Source: Firmicutes bacterium UBA5010
GTDB taxonomy: Bacteria > Bacillota > Clostridia > Tissierellales > Sedimentibacteraceae
Direction of reading: 5' to 3'
NCBI GenBank assembly: GCA_002396645.1
Contig: DGYI01000014.1
Coordinates: 93,284-140,013 of the forward strand
DNA: 46,730 nt
Under the pieces are notes generated by a model. The model ran no database searches, was not told where the DNA came from, and worked only from the letters and a program-made list of their open reading frames with translations. The translations under genes were made by a program, and so were the position numbers. Each line of letters opens with the position of its first letter. Position 1 is the first letter of the stretch. Of this stretch, positions 33,932-41,813 are shown piece by piece.

Positions 33932-34957
33932 ATGAATAAACGAATTTCTTCAGTTCTAATCTTGATATTTCTTTTTATTTTCTTTTCCATTCCGATTATG
34001 GCAGAAACCGACAATACCGGATTTTCCGATGTTTTTACTGACGACTGGTATGCGGAGGCCGTAATTTATTGCAGAGATAATGGACTTATGAGCGGTACAA
34101 CATCTTCAGACTTTTCTCCGGAAAAGCTGACATCACGTGCTATGCTGGCTACTATTCTTTATCGTTATGCAGGTTCTCCGACAATCACACAGGAAATCAA
34201 TTTTAGCGATACTGAGAAAAACACATGGTATAGCAATGCAATTTCATGGGCAGTTGAAAATAAGATTGTAAGCGGATATTATAACGGAAATTTTGGACCT
34301 AATGACTGGGTAACTCGTGAGCAGTTTGCCGCAATTCTTTGGAGAAATGCCGGCAATCCGGATATAAAAGAAACCCCTTCAGATTTTAAAGATGAGAATA
34401 AAATTTCATCATTTGCTGTCAATGCTGTAGATTGGGCACAGGAAAAAGGAGTTATTACCGGCAAAGCGAACAATCATTTTGATCCAAAGGGTGAGGTTAC
34501 ACGTGCTGAAGCTGCCGTCATGCTTTATCGTTATTTGAATACAAAAACAGAGCACATTGCTGATAACTCAGATAACTCATCAAGCATACCGGATGGAGAT
34601 GAGGATTCAATGATTAATCTTACTATCACCATTCAAAATCGTACATTTGCCATAAAGCTCTATAACAATGAAACTACACAAGCCTTGATTGAGCATCTGC
34701 CTATGACTATAAATATGGGAGAACTTAATGGAAACGAAAAATATTACTTCTTATCGAGCACCCTGCCAGCCAGCCCTCAGCGTCCCGGACAAATCAAGAA
34801 CGGTGATTTTATGCTGTATGGCAACAACTGCTTGGTATTGTTTTATGAGAGCTTTTCTTCGTCGTATAACTACACGAGGCTCGGATACATTGAGGATGTA
34901 ACAGGACTTAAAAATGCCCTTGGGGATGATAGTGTTGAAGTAACCTTTCAAAAATAA
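33932..34957 (+). CDS. SLH-anchored cyclophilin-like fold protein
   Basis: A 341-residue exported protein that joins two modules. After a signal peptide (residues 1-24, cleavage near IMA-ET) come three SLH modules (about 28-85, 88-145 and 150-207; FSDVFTDDWYAEAVIYCRDN and the repeated TREQFAAIL/TRAEAAVML motifs) that bind wall polymers. A short Asp/Ser linker leads to a cyclophilin-like domain (about 228-341; INLTITIQNRTFAIKLYNN, KNGDFMLYGNNCLVLFYESF), related to the lipoprotein at 29713. The cyclophilin-like domain is thus displayed on the wall. It is the first gene of the rightward wing under the copy B promoter. Confidence 0.9.
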   Translation: MNKRISSVLILIFLFIFFSIPIMAETDNTGFSDVFTDDWYAEAVIYCRDNGLMSGTTSSDFSPEKLTSRAMLATILYRYAGSPTITQEINFSDTEKNTWYSNAISWAVENKIVSGYYNGNFGPNDWVTREQFAAILWRNAGNPDIKETPSDFKDENKISSFAVNAVDWAQEKGVITGKANNHFDPKGEVTRAEAAVMLYRYLNTKTEHIADNSDNSSSIPDGDEDSMINLTITIQNRTFAIKLYNNETTQALIEHLPMTINMGELNGNEKYYFLSSTLPASPQRPGQIKNGDFMLYGNNCLVLFYESFSSSYNYTRLGYIEDVTGLKNALGDDSVEVTFQK

Positions 34958-35016
34958 GACAAAAAATTTGTTTATTATTACTATAGATTATATCTAATCA
35001 AAGGAGAGTAAAGAAA

Positions 35017-35787
35017 ATGGAAAATCAAATGTTGGCAGGTAAGGTCGCGATTATAACCGGCGCAAGTTATGGTATGGGCGAAACAATCGCAGAGCTTTTT
35101 GCAGAAGAAGGAGCAGCCGTTGTTCTCACTGCACGCGGTCATGAGAAGCTTGATGTGGTGGTAAATAAAATCAAAGCGAAAGGGTATAAGGCTATTGGTA
35201 TTGTAGCAGACATTGGATCCTTAGAAGATACAAAAAGGGTCTTTGAAAAAACCATTGAGGAATTCGGGGACTTGGATATACTTATTAACAATGCTGCTAT
35301 TGGAGAGCAGACTATGATTGACGAAACCACCGATGAGTGGATGCAGCATATTATGAACATCAACCTTGGCGGACCAATGAGGTATATACGAGAGTCATTA
35401 AAAATATTTTTACCGAAGAATGAGGGTGTTATTATCAATATTTCTTCTGTAAACGGCGAGCGTCCGTTCTGTGGTGCGAGCTATACAGCAACGAAAGGTG
35501 CGATTAACACACTGACAAAAAATGTGGCTATGCGCTTATGCGATACCAATATTCGTTGCAATGCAGTAGCTCCCGGCGCCACTGTTACGCCGGCACATTT
35601 GGACAACAAGGAAGGTAAACAGCCCGGTGGCAATAAAATGCTGGATTACAGCGGACACTATGTATATTTTCCTGGTCCTGAGTGCGAGCCAATTGATCAG
35701 GCCTATGCCTGCCTATATCTAGCCAGCAAAATGGGAAAATGCGTAAAAGGACAGGTGCTTCAGGTCTGTAACGGAGCATTTCTGTAA
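35017..35787 (+). CDS. Short-chain dehydrogenase/reductase
   Basis: A 256-residue SDR with the cofactor loop GASYGMGE (about 15-22), NNAA after ILIN, the catalytic Ser in INISSVNG and Tyr/Lys in SYTATKGA. The C-terminal region is somewhat unusual, with a PGGNKMLDYSGHYVYFPGPECEP insertion-like segment (from about residue 205). Substrate unknown; FabG is excluded by the context and by the existing fabG at 7726. It follows the SLH-cyclophilin gene by 59 bases with a good AGGAG and belongs to the right wing. Confidence 0.9.
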   Translation: MENQMLAGKVAIITGASYGMGETIAELFAEEGAAVVLTARGHEKLDVVVNKIKAKGYKAIGIVADIGSLEDTKRVFEKTIEEFGDLDILINNAAIGEQTMIDETTDEWMQHIMNINLGGPMRYIRESLKIFLPKNEGVIINISSVNGERPFCGASYTATKGAINTLTKNVAMRLCDTNIRCNAVAPGATVTPAHLDNKEGKQPGGNKMLDYSGHYVYFPGPECEPIDQAYACLYLASKMGKCVKGQVLQVCNGAFL

Positions 35788-35801
35788 AATCTATAGTGTG
35801 A

Positions 35802-36081
35802 CAGCAGGGCCGGAGCGTTGGAGCAGAACGCTTTGACATATCAGGAAGTGTGGAAAATATGGATGAGCATGATATAGTATTTATTGGATACCCAATCTGG
35901 TTTGGAAAAGCTCAGCAAATTATCAGTACCTTCCTGTAGAGTTACGATTTTTCCGAAAAAATAATTGTGCCTTTCTGTACATCAGGCAGCAGCGGCATAT
36001 CTTACAGTGCAACTAATCTGCGTTCTCTTTGCTCTGATACTATAACTTGGATGAACGGTGCTTGTTTTGGAAGAATTTTAA
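35802..36081 (+). pseudogene. Flavodoxin, degraded remnant
   Basis: Conceptual translation gives flavodoxin-like pieces in shifted frames: GSVENMDEHDIVF in one frame, then, after an extra T in a TTTT run near 35880-35883, IGYPIWFGKAQQIISTFL followed by an in-frame TAG at 35938-35940. Beyond it SYDFSEKIIVPFCTSGSSG continues to a stop at 36079. The N-terminal FMN-phosphate loop (about 60 residues) is absent. Intact relatives are about 160-180 residues and often accompany aldo/keto reductases. Three lesions (5' loss, frameshift, stop) make this a clear pseudogene. It lies between the SDR and the second aldo/keto reductase. Confidence 0.8.
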
Positions 36082-36189
36082 TCACAGGCTCTACAGCCGG
36101 TTTAGGACAATTGACCGCAAAATAATTAATAGAAATAGTAAAGAATATATAAATTGTTATTTTTGATTATATTAAATTTGGAGGTAGAT

Positions 36190-37332
36190 ATGGAATACAG
36201 AACATTGCCGCATAGCGGCATGAAAGTTAGTACAATTGGAATTGGCTCAGGCAGCGTACATGAATCAAATGAAAAACAAACAGTTGAACTTATTGATTAT
36301 GCTCAAAGTCAGGGAATAAACTTAATCGACATGGCAACTTCTTACCCTGAACCTTGGCAGAACTACGGTGTTGCGCTCAAAGGGAGACGTAATCAGTTTC
36401 ATTTACAAATGCATCTCGGCATCACATATGAAACCGGTCAATACTCTCGAAATTATACGTTGGAATCCATTAAGCGCAGCTTTGAAAACCAGATAGAAAT
36501 CACTGGATCAGATTATGCTGACATTGCTGTATTTCACTGTATTGATACGGCAGAGGACTACAACAAGCTTATGGACAATGGTGCGTTTGATTATGCAGTT
36601 AAATTGAAACGAGATGGTGTCATTCGTAATTTGGGCGTGGCAACCCATACTGCAGAGATTGCAAACCGATTCATTGCTACCGGTGAAATGGATGCTTTAA
36701 TGTTCAGCATCAACGCAGCCTATGATTTAGACCCCGTAGCCAACGATCCATATGGTGAGGACAGTAAAAATTACGCCGGTATCATCGTGTCGCAAAACAG
36801 ACAGAAGCTTTTTCAAGACTGTTATCGCTTAGGAATAGGAATTAATGTAATGAAAGCCTACGGTGGAGGTAAGCTTCTGGATGCAAAGACCTCACCATTT
36901 GGGCAGGCAATGTCGATTCCTCAATGCTTAAAATATGCACTGGACCGTCCGTCAGTAGTTTCCTGCATGGTTGGTGTGCGAAACAAACAGGATTTAGAGG
37001 ATGCCGCTCAGCTGTACTCTGCAGCTGACAAGGAATTAGATTATTCCTTTATTATGAAAATACAGTCCCAAGATATGAGAGGTTCTTGTGTTTACTGTAA
37101 TCACTGTATGCCCTGTCCCGCTGAAATAGATATAGGTCAAATTCATAAGTTTTTTGACCTATATATGGCGGGCGATGAAATGGCGAAGGAACATTATTAT
37201 GCCATGAGTAAAAACGCAAGCGATTGTATTCAATGTGGAATGTGTGAGGGCCGCTGTCCATTTGGGGTAGCTATTCGAGAAAAGATGAGGTCAGCTCGTA
37301 CAGCGCTGCATACCACGTCCATAATAAACTAG
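36190..37332 (+). CDS. Aldo/keto reductase with C-terminal ferredoxin-type Fe-S domain
   Basis: A 380-residue two-domain protein. Residues 1-300 are an aldo/keto reductase barrel with DMATSYPEP, in which the usual Tyr is retained but the catalytic Asp/Lys/His neighbourhood is divergent. Residues about 310-380 form an 8-Cys ferredoxin-like region: CVYCNHCMPCP near 318 and CIQCGMCEGRCPF near 361, each able to bind a [4Fe-4S] cluster. This architecture is common in anaerobes and suggests electron transfer from ferredoxin. The frame is open 12 codons further upstream (36154), but GGAGG at 36180-36184 supports the ATG at 36190. Last gene of the right wing. Confidence 0.92.
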   Translation: MEYRTLPHSGMKVSTIGIGSGSVHESNEKQTVELIDYAQSQGINLIDMATSYPEPWQNYGVALKGRRNQFHLQMHLGITYETGQYSRNYTLESIKRSFENQIEITGSDYADIAVFHCIDTAEDYNKLMDNGAFDYAVKLKRDGVIRNLGVATHTAEIANRFIATGEMDALMFSINAAYDLDPVANDPYGEDSKNYAGIIVSQNRQKLFQDCYRLGIGINVMKAYGGGKLLDAKTSPFGQAMSIPQCLKYALDRPSVVSCMVGVRNKQDLEDAAQLYSAADKELDYSFIMKIQSQDMRGSCVYCNHCMPCPAEIDIGQIHKFFDLYMAGDEMAKEHYYAMSKNASDCIQCGMCEGRCPFGVAIREKMRSARTALHTTSIIN

Positions 37333-37350
37333 GGGATTCAATTAATAATA

Positions 37351-37390
37351 ATAAGAAGCGTTTATGCTTTGAGTCAGAAATGCTTCTTAT
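37351..37390 (+). terminator. Terminator at the right end of the oxidoreductase island
   Basis: ATAAGAAGCGTTT (37351-37363) and AAATGCTTCTTAT (37378-37390) pair over 13 positions with one G-U. It lies between convergent genes and overlaps the last codons of the leftward gene by four bases. Confidence 0.7.
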
Positions 37391-38076
37391 ATTCTTCTCC
37401 CCAAATCCTTAGCCTTTAGGCCGTTTGCCTTTACACTTTTACGCCACTGCGTTTCTGCCATAAATTTGTATAAAAAAGCAGGGAAGTTTGGTTCTATAAA
37501 AGATAATCCGTAGTTTTGTCTTGATTTTATGCTGCTTGATAATTTCTTTAACTCAATTCCTATTGTTTTTTTCGGTCCGGAGCCGCAAGGCACGTTTTTT
37601 ATAGCTAATAACATTCCGCCTCCGCCGATTCCTATACCTCCGGCCATATTAAATCCCAGACGTTTACACCAATGCCCTATAGTCTCAATTGCTAAGCAAT
37701 TTTGTTTTCCTTCAAAAAAACCGTTATTTACAACTGCATATACATTAATATCTTTTAATTGATTCATATCATTAGATTTTTTTATTTCATCAATATAATG
37801 TTCAAAGTCAACAAGAATTTTCAGCAAATGAGAGGGAGCAGAATCCACATATAAAGGAAATGCAAAAACAATCGCATCACATTTGCATATATCCTCGAAA
37901 TCTTTTATAGAGCAGGATGGTTTATTCCATGTAAATTCATTTATAATTATATCTGACTCGCTTTGTATTTTATTTTCGTCTCTTTCCTGCATCAAGAAAT
38001 TCTTAATATCAGTTAATATAGACAAAGAAGCTGAGTTTTTTAGTTTTGGACTTCCGTTAATTAGAGCTGTTTTCAT
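37387..38076 (-). CDS. Flavodoxin-fold NAD(P)H-dependent oxidoreductase
   Basis: A 229-residue FMN-reductase-like flavoprotein. The N-terminal ALINGSPKLKNSAS is the FMN phosphate loop; AIVFAFPLYVDSAPSHLLKIL and the glycine-rich GGIGIGGGGM segment are characteristic of the multimeric flavodoxin family. Its start overlaps the end of the upstream flavoprotein gene by 20 bases, so the two are co-translated. The substrate is unknown. The pair is divergent from padR, whose operator lies in the shared gap. Confidence 0.85.
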   Translation of the reverse strand: MKTALINGSPKLKNSASLSILTDIKNFLMQERDENKIQSESDIIINEFTWNKPSCSIKDFEDICKCDAIVFAFPLYVDSAPSHLLKILVDFEHYIDEIKKSNDMNQLKDINVYAVVNNGFFEGKQNCLAIETIGHWCKRLGFNMAGGIGIGGGGMLLAIKNVPCGSGPKKTIGIELKKLSSSIKSRQNYGLSFIEPNFPAFLYKFMAETQWRKSVKANGLKAKDLGRRI

Positions 38077-38572
38077 TTAAAATATCCTCCCAATCATTTG
38101 AAAATTCAATAGAATCAACTATACCGTTAAAATTTAGAGAATTGGCATTTACAAGCTTTTTGATTGTATCTTTTTCCTCGATAGTTTTCGCACCATAAAA
38201 ATAAGCCTTTATGTGTATTTGATTATTGTATCTGGTTTTATGATGGATTTCACCGTTTCTTTTCGTGAAGTCAGGATGAACATATGATATAGAGCGGTCT
38301 AAGACATTTTTAACAAAAGGACTGTATGTGCCGTATTTACATTCACTTAATATAACTAAAACCTTTGACTTTGCCATCAGTTCTCCCATGTTGCTGTAGT
38401 CGTCTTTTAACATACATTGACCGGGAGTTTTAACCCAGCAGTTAAAGCATCCGATGCAGTTCTTAATTGTTCCGTTATCCGAAACAATGTGGATGTTATC
38501 TGCATCTTTTTCAAACAGATTTGCGATTTTACCATTTAATTTTTCATCCAAATCATGAATTATTAATACCAT
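38057..38572 (-). CDS. Flavodoxin-like protein with Cys motif
   Basis: A 171-residue flavodoxin-fold protein. The start MVLIIHDLDEKLNGKIANLF shows a reduced FMN loop, with DLDEKLNGKI in place of the usual GSPxxxS, so FMN binding may be weakened. CIGCFNCWVKTPGQC (about residues 39-53) is the Cys-rich segment of iron-sulfur-flavoprotein-like reductases, and CKYGTYSPFVKNVLDRS follows. GGAGG lies 8 bases before the ATG. It overlaps the following flavoprotein gene by 20 bases; the two products could form a heteromer, one with intact and one with eroded cofactor binding. This is inference. Confidence 0.82.
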   Translation of the reverse strand: MVLIIHDLDEKLNGKIANLFEKDADNIHIVSDNGTIKNCIGCFNCWVKTPGQCMLKDDYSNMGELMAKSKVLVILSECKYGTYSPFVKNVLDRSISYVHPDFTKRNGEIHHKTRYNNQIHIKAYFYGAKTIEEKDTIKKLVNANSLNFNGIVDSIEFSNDWEDILNENSSN

Positions 38573-38685
38573 TTTCCATCCTCCGTATCTGAGTTTTTAT
38601 TTTTTAAACCTTTTAATTAATAATACCTTATATGAGTGCTTTTGAACAGTGATAAAAATTATTAAATATAACTTTTAATCAGGAC

Positions 38686-38735
38686 TTGACATATATAGAT
38701 TATCGATATATTATATATGTAGATAATCTATATAT
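38686..38735 (+). promoter_or_regulatory. padR promoter framed by a perfect inverted repeat
   Basis: TTGACA (38686-38691), a 17-base spacer and TATTAT (38709-38714) form the promoter. ATATATAGATTATC (38691-38704) and GATAATCTATATAT (38722-38735) are exact 14-bp complements separated by 17 bases, so the arms enclose the -10. The right arm touches the GGAGGTG ribosome site. Autorepression by PadR is likely. Confidence 0.75.
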
Positions 38736-38746
38736 GGAGGTGTAAA

Positions 38747-39091
38747 ATGAAAATTGATAAAAGCCTGATGACCGGAAGCACTACGATGCTTATTCTAAAG
38801 TTGTTGGAGACAGAAGATATGTATGGATATATGATGATAGAGAGACTTGAAAGTATATCTAACAATATTTTTTCTTTGAAAGCAGGGACTCTGTATCCGA
38901 TTTTACATAATTTAGAACAGCAGGGGATGATTTTATCCTATGAGGGTGAGGCGGTTAATAACAGACCCAGAAAGTATTACAGCATTACAAAGTCCGGTAA
39001 AAAAATGCTTAATGAAAAGAAAAGCGAATGGAATATTTTTTCCTCCGCTGTCAACAATGTTTTAGGAGGTGCTGAGTTTGCGGGAATATAA
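38747..39091 (+). CDS. PadR-family transcriptional regulator
   Basis: A 114-residue PadR protein: winged helix (about residues 10-85) with the YGYMMIERLES and LKAGTLYPILHNLEQQGMI signature, and a single C-terminal dimerisation helix, so it belongs to the short PadR-s2 group. Members usually repress an adjacent membrane protein or transporter. It overlaps the next gene by 23 bases, so the regulator and membrane protein are made together. A perfect inverted repeat spans its promoter. Confidence 0.92.
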   Translation: MKIDKSLMTGSTTMLILKLLETEDMYGYMMIERLESISNNIFSLKAGTLYPILHNLEQQGMILSYEGEAVNNRPRKYYSITKSGKKMLNEKKSEWNIFSSAVNNVLGGAEFAGI

Positions 39092-40376
39092 TAAGGCCGA
39101 TGATTATATACAAGATGTTTGTAATCAAATAAGAACCAAAAGGGCTCATAAAGCTATAGCAAAGGAAATATCTGACCATATAGAGGATCAGAGAAATTCG
39201 TTCATATTACAGGGGCAAGATGAAAAAACCGCAATTAACAATGCAATCAGAGAAATGGGTGACCCTGTTATAATAGGTGAGCAGTTTGATAAAATACATA
39301 GACCTAAGCCCGAGAAGTCAATAATAGCAATTGTTATATTGTCAATTTTTATACAGCTTATTTCGGTAAATTTATATAAAATGATTAATTTTGAGTTAAA
39401 TGAATATTTGCTGTCAATTGCCATAGGAATAATAGCTATGCTCGGAATATATTTTGTCGACTACAGCAGAATAGTCAGATATTCAACTTTCATATATATT
39501 ATTTTATCTGTATCCGATATTTTTTTTGAGAAAATTTCAATCCGGTTAATAGGGGCATCTTTGAGTTATTATATCTGTCTTATGATGATTATAGCGTTTT
39601 CAGGTGTTGTAATTAATTTTAAAAACAAAGGCTACAAAGGATATGCAGCTTGTATTTTGTTAATGATATTAGGGATGATTAATATAGTGAGGATAGGAAA
39701 TATAGCTGCTCTTGTTATATTCTGTGCAGGAACAGGAGCTTTGCTTTTAACAGCTTGCATAAAGAATGTTTTTAAGGCTGACAGAAAAGTGACTATAGCA
39801 TTGCTCATCGGAGGAGCTGCATTGTTCTTTATAGTTATATTATTTATATTCTTTGCAATACATGGGGAAGGAGATTACATATATGAAAGATTTGCTGTAG
39901 CAATTGATCCCTACAAAGATCCCAATGGCGGAGGATATCTTAAAATACTTGTAAGAGAGCTTCTGTCTGAATCAAACTTTATAGGAGAAGCTATGATGCC
40001 GGAAAGATACAGTTCACATTCTTTAGATAACATAATGCCGAGCAGAGGAGATTTTCAGCTTACTTATTTTATTGCGAAATTCGGATATATTGTCGGCATA
40101 GCAGTAATATTTATCACTACATTTTTAATACTCAGAATGTTTATATCTACATTTAAACAAAAAAATCAGCAGGGAATGTTTATTTCCCTTGGATGCTCAA
40201 TTGTAATTTTAATTCAGTCTGTTTTTTATATAATGGCAAACTTAGGACATATGATAATAGGCACAATCTCATTACCCTTACTTTCATACGGAAAAACTGC
40301 ATTTATTGTAAATATGATTATAATAGGGTTAATGCTGTGTACATATAGAAATGATAATGTCTTAGAACTAAAGTAA
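39069..40376 (+). CDS. FtsW/RodA/SpoVE-like membrane protein with permease-prefix domain
   Basis: A 435-residue protein. Residues about 1-75 resemble the cytoplasmic permease-prefix/DUF1700-like helical domain (AHKAIAKEISDHIEDQRNSF and AINNAIREMGDPVIIGEQFD) usually fused to membrane proteins under PadR control. About ten membrane helices follow. The region after about residue 275 (ERFAVAIDPYKDPNGGGY, IMPSRGDFQLTYFIAKFGYIVG) recalls the large extracellular loop and TDFIF segment of SEDS glycosyltransferases, though diverged. The catalytic Asp of SEDS proteins may correspond to one of the Asp residues in this loop. The start is TTG with GGAGGTG inside padR. Whether it is enzymatically active is open. 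Confidence 0.78.
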   Translation: MLSLREYNKADDYIQDVCNQIRTKRAHKAIAKEISDHIEDQRNSFILQGQDEKTAINNAIREMGDPVIIGEQFDKIHRPKPEKSIIAIVILSIFIQLISVNLYKMINFELNEYLLSIAIGIIAMLGIYFVDYSRIVRYSTFIYIILSVSDIFFEKISIRLIGASLSYYICLMMIIAFSGVVINFKNKGYKGYAACILLMILGMINIVRIGNIAALVIFCAGTGALLLTACIKNVFKADRKVTIALLIGGAALFFIVILFIFFAIHGEGDYIYERFAVAIDPYKDPNGGGYLKILVRELLSESNFIGEAMMPERYSSHSLDNIMPSRGDFQLTYFIAKFGYIVGIAVIFITTFLILRMFISTFKQKNQQGMFISLGCSIVILIQSVFYIMANLGHMIIGTISLPLLSYGKTAFIVNMIIIGLMLCTYRNDNVLELK

Positions 40377-40379
40377 TAA

Positions 40380-40401
40380 AAAGCGAAACTTATTTCGCTT
40401 T
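40380..40401. terminator. Hairpin after the FtsW-like gene
   Basis: AAAGCGAAA (40380-40388) and TTTCGCTTT (40393-40401) are exact complements with a CTTA loop, immediately after the stop codon; there is only a short T run. Confidence 0.65.
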
Positions 40402-40430
40402 ATGAAAGAATTTTCTTATCAGATAAAAAA

Positions 40431-40456
40431 GGATGCAGGCTTTCGCTCATGCATCC
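40431..40456 (-). terminator. Rho-independent terminator of hpf
   Basis: On the minus strand GGATGCA and TGCATCC (arms 40450-40456 and 40431-40437) enclose a 12-base loop and are followed by six T residues, directly after the hpf stop. Confidence 0.8.
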
Positions 40457-40464
40457 TCTTTATA

Positions 40465-40992
40465 TTAAAATTCCGGCTCTATCAAGCCGTAATTGGCGTC
40501 CTTTCTTTTATATACTACATTTACCTCCTCGGTATCAGCGTTGAGGAAAACAAAGAAGTCATGTTTTAATAAATCCATTTGCAATACAGCTTCTTCTATA
40601 CTCATTGGCTTAACTGCAAATCTTTTTGTTTTTACTACCTTAAAATCTTCTTCCATATCATCTAAAGGTTCAACATTCTCAAATTTTATTGACTCGTTGC
40701 TATGTTTTCTATCCTCAAGCTTTGTTTTATGCTTTCTGATTTGCTTTTCTAAAGATTCAACAGCATCATCAATTGATGAATACATGTCCTCTGAGGCTTC
40801 TTCCACTCTTAATATCCTTCCGTTAAATGGTATAGTTACCTCTACTTTTTGTTTCTTTCTTTCAACACTTAAAACAACCTTAGCCTCAATATCTTTGTAG
40901 AAAAATTTATCAAGCCTGCTTATTTTCTTTGTTGCAACTTCCTTTAATGCATCAGTCAGTTGAATGTTTTTTCCATAAACACTAATGTTCAT
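40465..40992 (-). CDS. hpf: Long-form ribosome hibernation promoting factor
   Basis: A 175-residue protein that dimerises 70S ribosomes into inactive 100S particles in slow growth. The N-terminal S30AE domain (about 1-100; MNISVYGKNIQLTDALKEVA) and the C-terminal dimerisation domain (about 118-175; KTKRFAVKPMSIEEAVLQMDLLKHDFFVFLNADTEEVNVVYKR) together define the long HPF of Firmicutes. The frame extends six codons upstream to a TTG at 41010, but that lies in the AAAGGAG ribosome site; the ATG at 40990-40992 is correct. It has its own terminator. Confidence 0.95.
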   Translation of the reverse strand: MNISVYGKNIQLTDALKEVATKKISRLDKFFYKDIEAKVVLSVERKKQKVEVTIPFNGRILRVEEASEDMYSSIDDAVESLEKQIRKHKTKLEDRKHSNESIKFENVEPLDDMEEDFKVVKTKRFAVKPMSIEEAVLQMDLLKHDFFVFLNADTEEVNVVYKRKDANYGLIEPEF

Positions 40993-41078
40993 GCAATCAA
41001 CTCCTTTCAAGTTTTAATAGAATATTGTATCTTAATTATACCCTATAAGGATAGAACTAAACATTAATAAAAATATAA

Positions 41079-41813
41079 TTATCTTGCCAATGTAAGTACA
41101 AAAACTTTATTGGCTCCGTGAAGTTTTAATATTTTACTGCATTCATTCACAGTTGCCCCGGTAGTAAATATATCATCAATAATCAGTATATCAGCACCGG
41201 CTATTAATTCAGACATCTTATTGCTTGTTAGAGCAAAGGCATTTTGAAGATTTTTTTGTCTGGAATATCTTGATAAATTGCTTTGCTTTTTTGTATTATT
41301 TATTCTTTTGAGTGCATCTATGTATGGAATATTAAAATATTTTCCGATTTTTCCTGCCAAAAGCTTTGACTGGTTATATCCTCTTTTTCTTAGTTTAATT
41401 TTATGCAAAGGAACTGATATTATGTAGTCAAAGTCCTTATAGTTAATCTCCTTCATATATTGTACAAGCAGATAAGCAAAAAGTTTGTAATAATATGTTT
41501 TGCCGCAATATTTATAATCATGTATAAGTTTTTTTGCGATTCTCTTATAATAAAACAGGCTTTTTGACATCTCAAAGCTTCTTGGTTCCCTCACACACTC
41601 GTCACAAATAATTAAATCAGGATTATGACTTAGACTTTTATTGCATATTTTACATACAGGCATCTCGATTTTTTCAAGCTTTGACAAACAGCTTTTACAT
41701 ATATAGGTATCGTTAATGCTTTCTTCATAGCTATTGCATATCTGGCATATGTTTTTTTCGGGATATAAAAGCTCTAAAAAGGATTTAATGTATCTAAGCA
41801 TAGCTTTTACCAC
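41079..41813 (-). CDS. comFC: ComF family phosphoribosyltransferase-like protein
   Basis: A 244-residue ComF protein implicated in natural transformation and DNA repair. The N-terminal zinc region has four Cys pairs: 23/26, 39/42, 54/57 and 70/73. The C-terminal domain has the PRPP-binding motif IDDIFTTGAT near residues 211-220 and the KRGYNQSKLLA segment. The start overlaps the end of recD2 by 7 bases, so the two are coupled; recD2-comFC is a frequent clostridial pair. ComFA and ComFB are not in the window. Confidence 0.92.
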   Translation of the reverse strand: MVKAMLRYIKSFLELLYPEKNICQICNSYEESINDTYICKSCLSKLEKIEMPVCKICNKSLSHNPDLIICDECVREPRSFEMSKSLFYYKRIAKKLIHDYKYCGKTYYYKLFAYLLVQYMKEINYKDFDYIISVPLHKIKLRKRGYNQSKLLAGKIGKYFNIPYIDALKRINNTKKQSNLSRYSRQKNLQNAFALTSNKMSELIAGADILIIDDIFTTGATVNECSKILKLHGANKVFVLTLAR

